NCBI GenBank assembly: GCA_964522215.1
Contig: CAZFVR010000004.1
Coordinates: 56,781 to 120,780, forward strand
Length of the DNA stretch: 64,000 bases
Direction of reading: 5' to 3'
Source of the DNA: CAG-390 sp964522215
GTDB lineage: Bacteria > Bacillota > Clostridia > Oscillospirales > CAG-272
The position numbers and the translations under genes are program-made. Positions 17,119 through 26,020 of the stretch are shown here, piece after piece; the first letter of the stretch is position 1, and the number at the start of each line of letters is the position of its first letter. The notes beneath the pieces are model-generated. The model had not been told where the DNA came from. It did no database searches and saw only the letters and a list, made by a program, of their open reading frames with translations.

Positions 17119-18597
17119 ATGAACACGAACGCACAAAAAGACGGTCGCGATGCTCGCCGCTCGGACAGTGCCAAGAGCATCAGGGCCGGCAGTTATACCG
17201 TTGCTGTTACTGTAGTCCTTTTGGCGGTGCTGATCGTCGTCAATCTGATCGTAAACGCCATCCCCTCCAAGTATACAAAGCTTGATCTCAGCGTGTCCAA
17301 GATGTACACCATCTCCGAAACGACGGAAAAATATCTCTCCGGGCTCGGGGAGGACGTGACCATATGGGTGCTTTGCCCGGGCGGACAGGAAAACGCGCAG
17401 CAGATGACCTTTCTCACCCGCTACGCCGAGCTTTCGAGCCACCTGGCACTCAAGACCGCTGACCCGATAGCCGACCCGGATTTTATCTCCAAATACACCT
17501 CCGCGCAGACCTCCGAGTACAGCGTGATAGTTGAGAGCGCACGCCGCTCCAAGGTGATAGACTACGCAGATATGTACTATTACTACAGCGACACCTACGG
17601 CAAGATATCGCTGACCGATTACAGCATCTACAGCAGCTACTACGGCATTACCGCCGATCCGTATTTTGACGGCGATAATCAGCTCAGCTCCGCCATCGAA
17701 TATGTCACCGCCGAGACTCTGCCCACCCTTTACACACTGGCAGGTCACGGTGAGCAGGAGCTATCCGAAACGCTGGCCTACTACATCGATCTTGCCGGAT
17801 TCAGCACCGCAGAGCTTAATATCGCGCTTGACGGTGCGAATATTCCCGATGATTGCTCCTGTATATTCATATACGCACCCACCCTTGATCTGACGGAGAG
17901 CGAGCTTGCAAAGCTTCGCTCCTATATCTCGGACGGCGGGCATGTATTTATGATAAGCGGCAGCACATCCACCGAGCTTGCGGGCTTTTCACAGCTTGCC
18001 GCAGTGTGCGGTCTCGGTGCGACCATGGGCACGGTATACGAGGGCAGTGCCGGCAGCTATTATCCCTCCATGCCCTATTATTTCTATCCCACCGTTAATT
18101 CCGATCACGCTGCCGTAACGCTTGTATCGCAAAGCAGCTACACACTGCTCAGCGGTGCATCTCATGCCGTGGGAGCAACGGCTGCCGTTCCCGATGGCTT
18201 TACCGTTACCGACCTTTTGACCACAAGCTCAAAGGGCTATATAAAGAGCAGTGACGGCTCGCAGACAGCCCCCGCAGTGATAAGCATAGCCTCTGCCGCC
18301 GAGAACGAAACGAGCGGCGCACGCATGGTATGGCTTGCCGCACCGCAGCTGCCGGACGATACCTTTATAAACGCCACAAATGGCGGCAACCTTTATTGCA
18401 TGCTCAACATGCTTACATGGCTGTGCGATAGCTTTATCTCCTCCCTGCCCACCATCTCCGCCGTGGATATCTCATCCCCCACCCTAACGGTCTCCGAGTC
18501 CGCCGCGGGAGTTTGGGGCTTTATACTGATATTCCTCATCCCGATCATTGTCGCGGCCGTGGGACTGCTGCGCTGGAACCGCAGACGCAGAAAATAA
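17119..18597 (+). CDS. GldG-family protein of ABC system, membrane-anchored at both ends
   Basis: The 492-aa protein has a short cytoplasmic N-terminus, one membrane helix (about residues 32-52: AVTVVLLAVLIVVNLIVNAI), a large extracytoplasmic part and a C-terminal helix (VWGFILIFLIPIIVAAVGLL) with a basic stop-transfer end. LDLSVSKMYTISETTEKYL right after the first helix is the hallmark of GldG/ABC-type uncharacterised auxiliary proteins. The middle is very rich in Tyr and Ser. An AGGAGG site precedes the ATG. Probably an extracytoplasmic partner of the ATPase/permease pair; its molecular role outside gliding Bacteroidetes is not established. Confidence 0.85.
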   Translation: MNTNAQKDGRDARRSDSAKSIRAGSYTVAVTVVLLAVLIVVNLIVNAIPSKYTKLDLSVSKMYTISETTEKYLSGLGEDVTIWVLCPGGQENAQQMTFLTRYAELSSHLALKTADPIADPDFISKYTSAQTSEYSVIVESARRSKVIDYADMYYYYSDTYGKISLTDYSIYSSYYGITADPYFDGDNQLSSAIEYVTAETLPTLYTLAGHGEQELSETLAYYIDLAGFSTAELNIALDGANIPDDCSCIFIYAPTLDLTESELAKLRSYISDGGHVFMISGSTSTELAGFSQLAAVCGLGATMGTVYEGSAGSYYPSMPYYFYPTVNSDHAAVTLVSQSSYTLLSGASHAVGATAAVPDGFTVTDLLTTSSKGYIKSSDGSQTAPAVISIASAAENETSGARMVWLAAPQLPDDTFINATNGGNLYCMLNMLTWLCDSFISSLPTISAVDISSPTLTVSESAAGVWGFILIFLIPIIVAAVGLLRWNRRRRK

Positions 18598-18634
18598 TCG
18601 CAGCGGTTAAAGACGATCCCAGAAAAAGAGTAAA

Positions 18635-20116
18635 ATGAAAAAGAAAGCCAAAAATCTTATAGCACTTACCGTGGCGTTGCTTTTGCTTTGCGGCGTATAC
18701 CTTGTATTTCGCCCAAACGGAGAGGATGGCGTGGAAGATGACACCACCGAGGGCGGCAACGCCTATCCGATAACTGCGGTGGATCACAACACCCTTACCG
18801 CCATCAACGTCAGCCGCCGAGCGAACGATGCAGACGGTGCCGATGCCGCCGGTATGATCGAGTTCAGTTTTACGCTGAACGATAATGCCACAGGCTGGGA
18901 CTGGTCGGAGGATACGGACGTTCCGCTTGATAACACCGTATTTGCCGCCATGGCCACGGCGGTGAGCGAGGTCACATCCCCCTATAAGCTTGAGGGGGTA
19001 GCCGAGGCAGATCTCGCAAAATACGGGCTTGACTCCCCGGAGATATCCCTCACCTTTACCGACGGCGCGGGCACACACCGACTGTATATCGGCGACACCA
19101 ACAGCTTTAACGGCCAAAATTATCTTTGCACCGAGGACCGCACGGTGGTATATACTGTGGATGCCACCCTCGCCGAGGAATTTAGATTTGACATCTTTGA
19201 GCTGATAGCCGAGGACAGCGCACCAAGTTTTGATGCCTCGGATATCACATCCCTTGAGTACACCAAGGGCGGGACATCCCGCAACTTCACCTATTATCCA
19301 AGCGGAAATGACAACTGCTACAGCGGCAGTTACAACTGGTTCTTTGCGGATGGTGATGGCACGCCGCAGCCGCTGGCCTATGATATAGGCGAGTCGCTGA
19401 CAAATATCCTCACCACGCTCGATCTTTCAAACTGCGTTGCTTACAACACCTCGCGCGACAGCGAGCTGGGGCTGGATTCGGGTGCCAAGCTTACGCTTAA
19501 GTATCAAAAGACCACCAAGGTGACCGATTCCAACACCAATATCGAAAAAGAGGTAAAAACGCCAGCCGAATATGTGGTATACATCGGGGTCACCGAGAAC
19601 GGAACGATATATCTTCGCCCGGAGGGCTCGGTGCTGACTGCAAAGATCCTTACCCCTGGTGCGCTTGCCGATATAGTTACGGATAACCCACGCACGCTTG
19701 CCGCAAACGAACTTGTATTGATAGACGCCGACCGCATAGATTCTCTTGTCCTGTATGCGGGCGAGGATAGACTTGAACTTACCGTAACGCACGGCGATGA
19801 CGGTTCGGTAAGCTACGGCAGGACAGACGGCGGCACTCTTGACATCGAAAAGCTTGAGGCACTGCTCAATGCGCTGACAAGTGCACGAACGACCGCGTTC
19901 GCCGCAGATCTTGAACCATCCCCGAGCATTTCGGCGGATACCGTATTCGGAGCCGAGTTCACTTTTAACAGCGGTAGCGTAAATTCGGCTGTATTGACCT
20001 TGACACGTTACAGCGAAAGTTATTGCCTTGTCTCCTTTATGGGCGACAACTCACGGCTTATTGCAATCGATATTGCCGAGGAGCTTGTATCACAACTTGC
20101 AAATTGCATTGAATAA
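18635..20116 (+). CDS. DUF4340-domain secreted/anchored protein
   Basis: 493 aa, with an N-terminal helix (KKAKNLIALTVALLLLCGVYLVF) acting as signal anchor and a long extracytoplasmic domain. The first part has the DUF4340 pattern (LEGVAEADLAKYGLDSPEISL, then a TFTDGAGTHRLYIGDTNSFN stretch) and is repeated with divergence further on. DUF4340 genes commonly follow GldG genes, which supports the assignment. Only a weak AAAGAG-like ribosome binding site is visible, so translation may depend on coupling with the gene upstream. It is the last gene of the operon; a strong terminator follows at once. Confidence 0.82.
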   Translation: MKKKAKNLIALTVALLLLCGVYLVFRPNGEDGVEDDTTEGGNAYPITAVDHNTLTAINVSRRANDADGADAAGMIEFSFTLNDNATGWDWSEDTDVPLDNTVFAAMATAVSEVTSPYKLEGVAEADLAKYGLDSPEISLTFTDGAGTHRLYIGDTNSFNGQNYLCTEDRTVVYTVDATLAEEFRFDIFELIAEDSAPSFDASDITSLEYTKGGTSRNFTYYPSGNDNCYSGSYNWFFADGDGTPQPLAYDIGESLTNILTTLDLSNCVAYNTSRDSELGLDSGAKLTLKYQKTTKVTDSNTNIEKEVKTPAEYVVYIGVTENGTIYLRPEGSVLTAKILTPGALADIVTDNPRTLAANELVLIDADRIDSLVLYAGEDRLELTVTHGDDGSVSYGRTDGGTLDIEKLEALLNALTSARTTAFAADLEPSPSISADTVFGAEFTFNSGSVNSAVLTLTRYSESYCLVSFMGDNSRLIAIDIAEELVSQLANCIE

Positions 20117-20120
20117 TTAT

Positions 20121-20154
20121 ATCCCCTTTGGGCGGCACGCCGCCCAAAGGGGAT
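20121..20154. terminator. strong bidirectional terminator
   Basis: Perfect 15-bp stem (ATCCCCTTTGGGCGG with its complement; the outermost bases also pair) followed by AACTTTTATTTT on the plus strand. It lies between the DUF4340 gene (stop at 20116) and the convergent gene ending at 20176, so it can serve both. Confidence 0.85.
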
Positions 20155-20175
20155 AACTTTTATTTTACCGCCGCA

Positions 20176-21320
20176 TTAATGCATGTATTTTTTACGGCGA
20201 GAGCCGGCAATGCTCAGGACAGCCGGTATCAACGCGGTAAATGCGGCTGTGCATATCAGCACCACCGCACGGCGAGCATCATCTCCGGTCGCAGGACTTT
20301 TACCGACTCGCGCCGCATAGATTTCAAGCCTGCGGTTGAGTTCGGCATATTCGGGTGTGTTGACACGCACTGAATTCATGGCAATAGAACTTTCGTCATA
20401 TGCCCCCGAAGCATCATATGCTGCAAGGTATGACAAAAAGCTGTAATAGTCAAACCAATACTCATCGGAATATCCCCAACCATCAAGCTGTTCCACAGAC
20501 ATACCGAGTATATCCATCGGGAACTTCAAAAATCGGGTATAATCCCAATAAGAAGTTGTGTATCCAACTCCGTAATCCGCTGTAACCTCATGATATTCCA
20601 ATTTTGGTTGATCAGAGTAATACATATCAATATTCAGAACCATTTCAGGGCTCATATAAGTTTCTATCAAAACCCGCGCATCATCCGAATAAAAACCATC
20701 GGTCATCCATGGCACGTAGTCCATCCCTTTTGAATCCGCATATTTGATCATGGCTTTTTCAAATTCGTCCTTGGATATGTTGGCACATTTTACAAAACAA
20801 TAAGCTCGCGGTAAACCTGTTTTCTTTTGTTTCTCCACTTCAAATTTTTCAAAATCCGCCTCTGTTGCATCGTCTTTGAATTCAAGTTTTGCACCGCTAC
20901 TGTATGGGGCAAAATATTTATTTTGGATATCCTCACTCAAACACTTGCCTATATGCTGAAAAAACACCATATCAAAAACAGAGGAATATCGCCGCAGAGT
21001 AGTATAACAGTCCGGTTCTTGCTCGTACAAGCGATTTACATGCCCTCGTGCATTGGCAAGATCACGCCCGATTATTTGCGGCAGATCTTCATCATCCAAG
21101 TATGCATCGGCAAGCTTATCAAGCGGCAGGTCGCCTGCAAGCAGTTCATGCTGCCACGGCACTTCCGATATCGGCGCACTATCATCACTTGACAATACAC
21201 TTTCATCTCTTGCTGTGTCAACAGAAAAGCCGACCGGAACCTACATCCCGACTGTCAACGTAAAAACGACGACACAAGCGGTCATCCTCAATATAAGATC
21301 ACTATATTTTTTTATTTCAC
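20176..21320 (-). pseudogene. secreted, C-terminally anchored protein of unknown family, start region broken
   Basis: An open frame runs from 21195 (a TTG without a good ribosome binding site) to 20176, 339 aa, and ends in a membrane helix (AVVLICTAAFTALIPAVLSI) plus basic tail GSRRKKYMH. I do not recognise the family; the body is rich in Tyr and Asp/Glu. Upstream in the same frame lies an apparent signal peptide: a GTG at 21320 behind AAAGGAG (21328-21334), then codons that with one extra A would read MKIKKYSDLILRMTACVVVF and continue TLTVGM. An in-frame TAG at 21243-21241 follows. So the gene seems to carry a 1-nt deletion near the start and a nonsense codon in the signal peptide. It is more AT-rich than its neighbours. 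Restart at 21195 would give a protein without an export signal. Confidence 0.6.
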
Positions 21321-21640
21321 AATTTGCTCCTTTCAATTATTATCTAAAACCTATTGACTTTCGTTTTTTGCCCCCAATGTGCGGGGGCTGCGTGACGAAA
21401 GAGGAGCAGATATTTTACGTTTTTTAATAATTTCATGGTCACGAACGGAAGTTGTTATCGCAATGCTTGCAAACATTCGATTAATTGCCGACCGCACGGC
21501 GGCGGTCATACATTTACAATTTCATTATACCCGAAAATAATGGCAATGTCACACTTTTTTGAGCATTCATTGCGATTTTTTCAGCTTATTCCACAATACG
21601 TAAAAAATCGGGCGAGTCGTATGGCGACCCGCCCGATGAT
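21321..21640. other. intergenic region downstream of the M24 peptidase
   Basis: 320 bp without a gene. It contains the peptidase terminator (21607-21637), a small GC hairpin near 21371-21390 (GCCCCC...GGGGGC) and another near 21488-21507 (GACCGC...GCGGTC). I see no clear promoter for the broken gene at 20176-21320. Confidence 0.6.
21607..21637 (-). terminator. rho-independent terminator of the M24 peptidase gene
   Basis: 13-bp stem ATCGGGCGGGTCG / CGACTCGCCCGAT (one G-U pair) followed on the minus strand by TTTTTTACG. It starts 3 nt after the peptidase stop. Confidence 0.85.
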
Positions 21641-22750
21641 TCAGCATATTTCAATAAGTTCTTTGGGTGACTGTGTAAAGTCCATGATCCCGTCCTCGGT
21701 GATGGCGACCATATCCTCGATGCGGCAGCCGTACTTGCCTGAAAGGTATATGCCCGGCTCGAACGTGACCACCTGTCCCGGGGTGAGCAGCTTATCGGCG
21801 GGGACGCGGGCGGAGAGGCGAGGCTCTTCGTGTATATACATACCAACGCCGTGGCCGAGCGAGTGCCCGAACGTGCCGACGTATCCCGCGCCGTCAATGA
21901 TATCGCGGGCGATCTTATCCATCTGCGCGCATCCGGCCCCCGGTGCCGCGGCGGCGATGGCCTCGGTCTGCGCGCGCAGTACCGTTTCATAAAGGCGGCG
22001 GATCTCGTCATCGGCACGACCTATCACCACGGTACGAGTCATATCCGAGCAATAGCCGTCAAAGCGCGCGCCAAAATCCATGGTAAGGAAGCCGCGCTCA
22101 AGCTTTACATCACGCGGCACACCGTGCGGCATTGAGGATGCACTGCCGGAGACGGCAATAGTCTCAAACGCCACACTCTCCGCGCCCTTTGAACGCATAA
22201 AGAACTCAAGCTCAAGTGCCACCTCGCGCTCGGTCATATCCGGGCGGATGAAGTCAATTATATGCGCAAATGCAGCATCGGTGATAGCCTGCGCAAGGCG
22301 CATTTTTTCTATCTCCTCCGCATCCTTGAACTCGCGCAGACCGTCAAGCATGGCGGATGCGCCGCCCTTGACCTCGATGCCCTCAAAAGCGCGAACAAAG
22401 CCCTCGTAACCGGAAAGTGACAGTGTGGCCTCCTCTACCGCTACGCAGGCAGAGCCGGCTATGATATCAAGTGCCGCCGCACTCATGCGTTTTTCCGGCA
22501 TAAGTATTTCAAATTCAGCCACGGCGGAGGAGGCGTTTGCCGCCTCGATGTACCTAAAATCGGTAAGCAGTGCCGCGCGGTCGGCCGTTACCACTACAAG
22601 CCCATCGGTATAATTAAAGCCGGTAAGATAGCGCTGGTTTATCTCGGAGGTGACGACAACGGCATCGATCCCCCGCTTTTTCATTTCGTTTTTAAGTCTT
22701 TGAAGATGTGTCATTTCTTTTTTTATTTCCTTTCTTGTCCGGTCTATCAT
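21641..22750 (-). CDS. M24-family Xaa-Pro peptidase
   Basis: Probably removes N-terminal residues next to proline in peptides (creatinase/prolidase fold, two metal ions, cytoplasm). The N-terminal creatinase domain includes VVTSEINQRYLTGFNYTDGL; the catalytic domain includes GVPRDVKLERGFLTMDFGAR and DMTRTVVIG (metal Asp residues), the FGHSLGHGVGMYIHEEP motif (metal His), VVTFEPGIY and the final CRIEDMVAITEDG. The ATG at 22750 directly follows the previous stop and gives 369 aa; the ATG at 22714 (MTHLQRLKNEM) is an equally good start and would give 357 aa, nearer to typical. Last gene of a three-gene run with its own terminator. Confidence 0.9.
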   Translation of the reverse strand: MIDRTRKEIKKEMTHLQRLKNEMKKRGIDAVVVTSEINQRYLTGFNYTDGLVVVTADRAALLTDFRYIEAANASSAVAEFEILMPEKRMSAAALDIIAGSACVAVEEATLSLSGYEGFVRAFEGIEVKGGASAMLDGLREFKDAEEIEKMRLAQAITDAAFAHIIDFIRPDMTEREVALELEFFMRSKGAESVAFETIAVSGSASSMPHGVPRDVKLERGFLTMDFGARFDGYCSDMTRTVVIGRADDEIRRLYETVLRAQTEAIAAAAPGAGCAQMDKIARDIIDGAGYVGTFGHSLGHGVGMYIHEEPRLSARVPADKLLTPGQVVTFEPGIYLSGKYGCRIEDMVAITEDGIMDFTQSPKELIEIC

Positions 22751-23671
22751 TTATGCTCGATCCTTTGATCCCTTTGCAGCTTCAAACATCTGCTTCATGG
22801 CCAGTGCATCCTCCGCCATGCTGCCCGCCGACTCGCATATGATGCGTGGCGAAAGCCCCTCCGCCGCTATAGCCTCGGCCAGCGGGGCAAAATCCGGGCC
22901 AAACACGGTATCAGCAAAGGTCAGGTGGCGTTTTTCGCCGGCGGATGTGTATTCTATTCTTGAAAAATGGCAGTGCAATGTGCGGGCATAGGCATCGCCC
23001 AGTGCCTCACCTATGGCGTAAAACACGCGCAGATATGCATCACGGTCGGGAAACACGCCGCCGCAATCGCGTGCGTTGAGATGGCCAAAATCGACCACCG
23101 GGTGATAATGCGGGTCAACGCGGCAAAGCTCTATGACCTCCTCAAGTGTGCCAAGCTGATTGCGCTTGCCCATGGTCTCAAGTCCCAGCCTAATATTTGT
23201 ATCCCCCACCGCCTCTATCACGCGCAAAAGGGTATCACGTGCCAGATCCATCGCCTCGGCGCGGCTGATCTTGGCCGCACTGCCGGAATGGATGACGATC
23301 GTATCCGCGCCGATAAGCTCCGCCACGTGCAGTGACTGCTTTATATATTCTATGCTCTTTAGTCTTTTTTCTGTCTCAATGCCAGAGAGCGATATAAAAT
23401 ACGGCGTATGAAGGGTCATGGCCACCCCGGCATTTTTTGCCGCCTCGCCTATCCTTGCAAAGGTCGCATCGCTCCCACGCAGACCGTTGCCGCCCTGCAG
23501 CTCGTATGCATCCAGTCCGCGGGCCGCCACCCATGCGGGTGCTTCGACCGTGCTTTTTTTGCCCTCGGCATAAAAAGACTCACTGTTGCCGCCCGGGCCG
23601 AATCTTGGCTCGACCTTAGCGTTTTTTTGGATCTCCGTTATATTCATGACAACACCAACATCCGTTTTCAT
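22751..23671 (-). CDS. TIM-barrel AP-endonuclease-like protein (endonuclease IV family)
   Basis: Resembles deoxyribonuclease IV (Nfo): LHTPYFISLSG, a TIVIHSGS strand, GLETMGKRNQLGTLEEV, HPVVDFGHLNARDCGG, HCHFSRIEYT and a final IICESAG give the usual set of His/Glu/Asp metal ligands around the barrel. 306 aa. The sequences differ enough from canonical Nfo (which has IHPGS and CLDTCH) that a sugar-isomerase-like or other activity is possible. The true start is uncertain: family members begin near RFGPGGNSESFY, so the ATG at 23647 (MNITEIQ) is an alternative. It starts 6 nt after yqeG. Confidence 0.75.
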   Translation of the reverse strand: MKTDVGVVMNITEIQKNAKVEPRFGPGGNSESFYAEGKKSTVEAPAWVAARGLDAYELQGGNGLRGSDATFARIGEAAKNAGVAMTLHTPYFISLSGIETEKRLKSIEYIKQSLHVAELIGADTIVIHSGSAAKISRAEAMDLARDTLLRVIEAVGDTNIRLGLETMGKRNQLGTLEEVIELCRVDPHYHPVVDFGHLNARDCGGVFPDRDAYLRVFYAIGEALGDAYARTLHCHFSRIEYTSAGEKRHLTFADTVFGPDFAPLAEAIAAEGLSPRIICESAGSMAEDALAMKQMFEAAKGSKDRA

Positions 23672-23677
23672 TCAGCT

Positions 23678-24241
23678 TTATCGCGCCGCCGCGAGGACGT
23701 GCTTTTTATTTTCCCTTTTGTATTTTTTTATGATAGGCCTCTCAAGCATTCGCTTGAACCTAAAAAACAAGGTCTTTTTGTCCTTGATCGGCGGAACTAT
23801 TGCCGCCCGCACACCAAGGCGGCGGGCTGATGCCACATCGGTAAATATTTGATCTCCCAAAAAGAGGGTAGAATCCACCTCGGCACCGATCGCCTCCATA
23901 GCCGCAAGCAATTTTTTGCGGGAGGGCTTTTTGCAATCGTGATATGCGGGTAGGGACAATGTGCGGTTGAACAGCTCCACACGCTCAAGCTCGTTATTTG
24001 ATACCAGCGCCGCTCGGATACCCGCCGCACCCAAGGCCTCAAACCAACCGCGTATACGCTCATCAGGCTCGCTGACCTCATATGGTGCCAGCGTGTTATC
24101 TATATCTATCAGGAGCGCACCGATCCCCTCACCAAGCAAAAAATCAACACTCAGGTCGTCAAAACGCTCAAACATATAATCCGGCACCAATGTGCGACGC
24201 GCGCGCACCGATGCGTGGGTATTGCTTTTTTTCTCTTTCAT
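23678..24241 (-). CDS. yqeG: YqeG-family HAD IIIA phosphatase
   Basis: 187-aa haloacid-dehalogenase phosphatase. The nucleophile motif ALLIDIDNTLAPYE is near residues 38-51, ALVSNNELERV near 75, KKPSRKKLL (motif III Lys) near 105 and FLGDQIFTDVASA (motif IV) near 125. The ATG at 24241 is chosen because GGAGGAGCA sits directly upstream; the longer in-frame start at 24298 would lie before the promoter's expected transcript start. YqeG proteins are often found near translation and shikimate genes in Firmicutes; the substrate here is not known. Confidence 0.88.
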   Translation of the reverse strand: MKEKKSNTHASVRARRTLVPDYMFERFDDLSVDFLLGEGIGALLIDIDNTLAPYEVSEPDERIRGWFEALGAAGIRAALVSNNELERVELFNRTLSLPAYHDCKKPSRKKLLAAMEAIGAEVDSTLFLGDQIFTDVASARRLGVRAAIVPPIKDKKTLFFRFKRMLERPIIKKYKRENKKHVLAAAR

Positions 24242-24288
24242 TGCTCCTCCGCGGATCTTTTTTGTTTTTTTATCTCTCGGGCGTATAT

Positions 24289-24317
24289 ATTCTATCACAC
24301 TTTGCGCTTCATATCAA
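24289..24317 (-). promoter_or_regulatory. sigma-A type promoter for yqeG operon
   Basis: Minus strand: TTGATA (24317-24312), 17-nt spacer, TAGAAT (24294-24289). It is about 45 nt upstream of the yqeG ATG and serves yqeG, the TIM-barrel gene and the M24 peptidase. Confidence 0.7.
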
Positions 24318-24365
24318 GTAAAATACGAAAAACCAAAAAAATTTTCATTTTTTTCGATTTAGGGG

Positions 24366-24394
24366 TTGACAAATCACGTTTTTCGTGGTATTAT
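24366..24394 (+). promoter_or_regulatory. promoter of the tRNA cluster
   Basis: TTGACA (24366-24371), 17-nt spacer, TATTAT (24389-24394), 28 nt upstream of the first tRNA. A near-consensus promoter is expected for stable RNA. Confidence 0.85.
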
Positions 24395-24422
24395 ATTAAG
24401 GCAGTTTTGATTACACACTTTT

Positions 24423-24496
<74 letters not shown>

Positions 24497-24527
24497 TCCG
24501 CAAGGAAACCCCCTCAGAGCGGGTCAT

Positions 24528-24604
24528 GCGTCTTTAGCTCAGCTGGATAGAGCAACTGCCTTCTAAGCAGTAGGTCGGGGGTTCGAGTCCCTTAAGACGC
24601 GCCA
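24528..24604 (+). tRNA. tRNA-Arg (TCT)
   Basis: 77 nt with encoded CCA. Acceptor GCGTCTT pairs with AAGACGC; anticodon stem CTGC/GCAG encloses CTTCTAA with anticodon TCT; the T loop is GTTCGAGTC. Reads AGA codons. Confidence 0.95.
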
Positions 24605-24607
24605 TAT

Positions 24608-24685
24608 GGTGGGTGTAGCTCAATCGGCTAGAGCGTCAGGTTGTGGCCCTGAAGGCAGTGGGTTCAAATCCCATCACTCACCCCA
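24608..24685 (+). tRNA. tRNA-His (GTG)
   Basis: 78 nt with encoded CCA. Acceptor GTGGGTG pairs with CACTCAC (one G-U), and the extra 5' G at 24608 faces C73 at 24682, the histidine identity pair. The anticodon loop TTGTGGC contains GTG. It starts 3 nt after the tRNA-Arg CCA. Confidence 0.95.
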
Positions 24686-24690
24686 TATAA

Positions 24691-24724
24691 GACCGACTTC
24701 GAAATATCGAGGTCGGTCGTTTTT
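24691..24724 (+). terminator. terminator of the tRNA cluster
   Basis: 12-bp stem GACCGACTTCGA / TCGAGGTCGGTC with loop AATA, followed by GTTTTT. It starts 5 nt after tRNA-His. Confidence 0.85.
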
Positions 24725-24730
24725 AATCTA

Positions 24731-24775
24731 CCCCCGCACAGTCGGTCGCGTTACACGGGACCGACTGTGCGGGGG
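24731..24775. terminator. 17-bp perfect hairpin after the GNAT gene
   Basis: CCCCCGCACAGTCGGTC and its exact complement flank an 11-nt loop. It lies 5 nt beyond the GNAT stop on the minus strand but lacks a U-tract there; transcripts of either strand would form a very stable stem. It may block convergent transcription together with the tRNA terminator. The stem resembles that at 5910-5940. Confidence 0.6.
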
Positions 24776-24780
24776 ATGTT

Positions 24781-25950
24781 TTATACGGCATCTACATAAT
24801 GAATGAAGATCGGCAGTGGGAGCCACAGCCGCGCAAAGGGCGGCAGACTATCCCGCGCCGGGCAGACCGGGGCAAACAGCAGGTTCATGGCATCAAGGTG
24901 CGAATATTCACCGTACGGCGTTTTGTTGGTTGCGCCAACGTCCGCCTCGCCGCCCGTGACCGACAGCGTGATATTCTCCTCCCCGCCGCGACCGTGTATG
25001 CGAAGTGTCAGCTCGCCATCCGGGAGCTGACCCATACATTGCGACTTAAGGCGCATAAAGGCGCGAGTGGTACGCTCGTAATTCAGCACCGAAAAGGATT
25101 TATCGGGGTCTATGCTGTAGCCCTCGGCAATGCGATAGAGCTTTTCTATATAGCTCGGCATAAACGGCGGCAGACAGATACTAAGCTTGCCCCGACCGTG
25201 TGCATCAAAAAGTGCAGAGGCGAACTCACAAAGCCGTGCTTCTTCGCGCACCAAAAGCTCGCTTGCACTGTCACCGTTTACAACGGCGTAGCCTACAAAG
25301 ACATCACCGTCATAGCCGCAATACACTGACGATGTCCAGGAGGACAGTATATCAAACAGACGAGCGCGATCCCGCAGTGCGTGCAGCGGCAGCTCGTCGT
25401 ACAGTGCCGCTATGCTGTTAAGCGCCGCCTCATCCGCCGCCGTGATCCTGCGGATCTTTATTGCATGCTCACGCGGATATCCAAAGGTGTGGCGCATGTT
25501 ATCCGAGTTAAAGCTGAGGGTCACCTTACCGCCCAACTTATCATACGAAAAGTAATTATAACGCTGACGTCTGCCGCCGAGAGTCGAATAATCCACGCCA
25601 TCGCGGATCATATCCTCTACGGCATCGTTCATCAGCCGCCGCATGTAGCCCTTTGAGCGTGCATAAGGATGAACGGCAACGTTGCCGATACCGCGCGTGT
25701 GCAACACCTCGCCGCACACGGATACCGAGAGATCAAACGCGCCAACCGCCGCCTTGATCCGACCGCCCTCTACGGCAACATATGAATTGCCCGCGGGGTC
25801 ATCCTCCGGGCGGTAAAGCTTTGGGAGCAACTTTTTAAAATCACTTGTGTTTCCGTTAAAGCCGAAAACATAGTTGATAAGATCCATGTAATCGTCATAC
25901 ATCTCGGCATTGCCGCGACCGTAGTAGACCGAATTTTTTTCGTTCTTCAT
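24781..25950 (-). CDS. GNAT acetyltransferase, Eis-like multi-domain form
   Basis: 389 aa. The N-terminal GNAT domain shows RGIGNVAVHPYARSKGYMRR (acetyl-CoA loop, residues ~87-106) and LGGRRQRYNYFSYDKLGG, typical of Eis-like enhanced-survival acetyltransferases. A second GNAT-like domain (about 170-290) and a C-terminal sterol-carrier-like domain follow, as in that family. The substrate is unknown; relatives acetylate aminoglycosides or polyamines, but that cannot be inferred here. A GGAGA site lies before the ATG. It is separated from ispE by 70 nt in the same direction. Confidence 0.83.
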   Translation of the reverse strand: MKNEKNSVYYGRGNAEMYDDYMDLINYVFGFNGNTSDFKKLLPKLYRPEDDPAGNSYVAVEGGRIKAAVGAFDLSVSVCGEVLHTRGIGNVAVHPYARSKGYMRRLMNDAVEDMIRDGVDYSTLGGRRQRYNYFSYDKLGGKVTLSFNSDNMRHTFGYPREHAIKIRRITAADEAALNSIAALYDELPLHALRDRARLFDILSSWTSSVYCGYDGDVFVGYAVVNGDSASELLVREEARLCEFASALFDAHGRGKLSICLPPFMPSYIEKLYRIAEGYSIDPDKSFSVLNYERTTRAFMRLKSQCMGQLPDGELTLRIHGRGGEENITLSVTGGEADVGATNKTPYGEYSHLDAMNLLFAPVCPARDSLPPFARLWLPLPIFIHYVDAV

Positions 25951-26020
25951 GATATTTCTGTCTCCGTGTTTGGTTTATGTTTTTTCGTTGATCTTTTTTC
26001 GGTGCTCACCGTCGGGGGGA

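Noticed and set aside
21241..21243. TAG read as pyrrolysine or suppressed
   Set aside because: A single event next to a frameshift and in a signal peptide; nothing in the window supports recoding.
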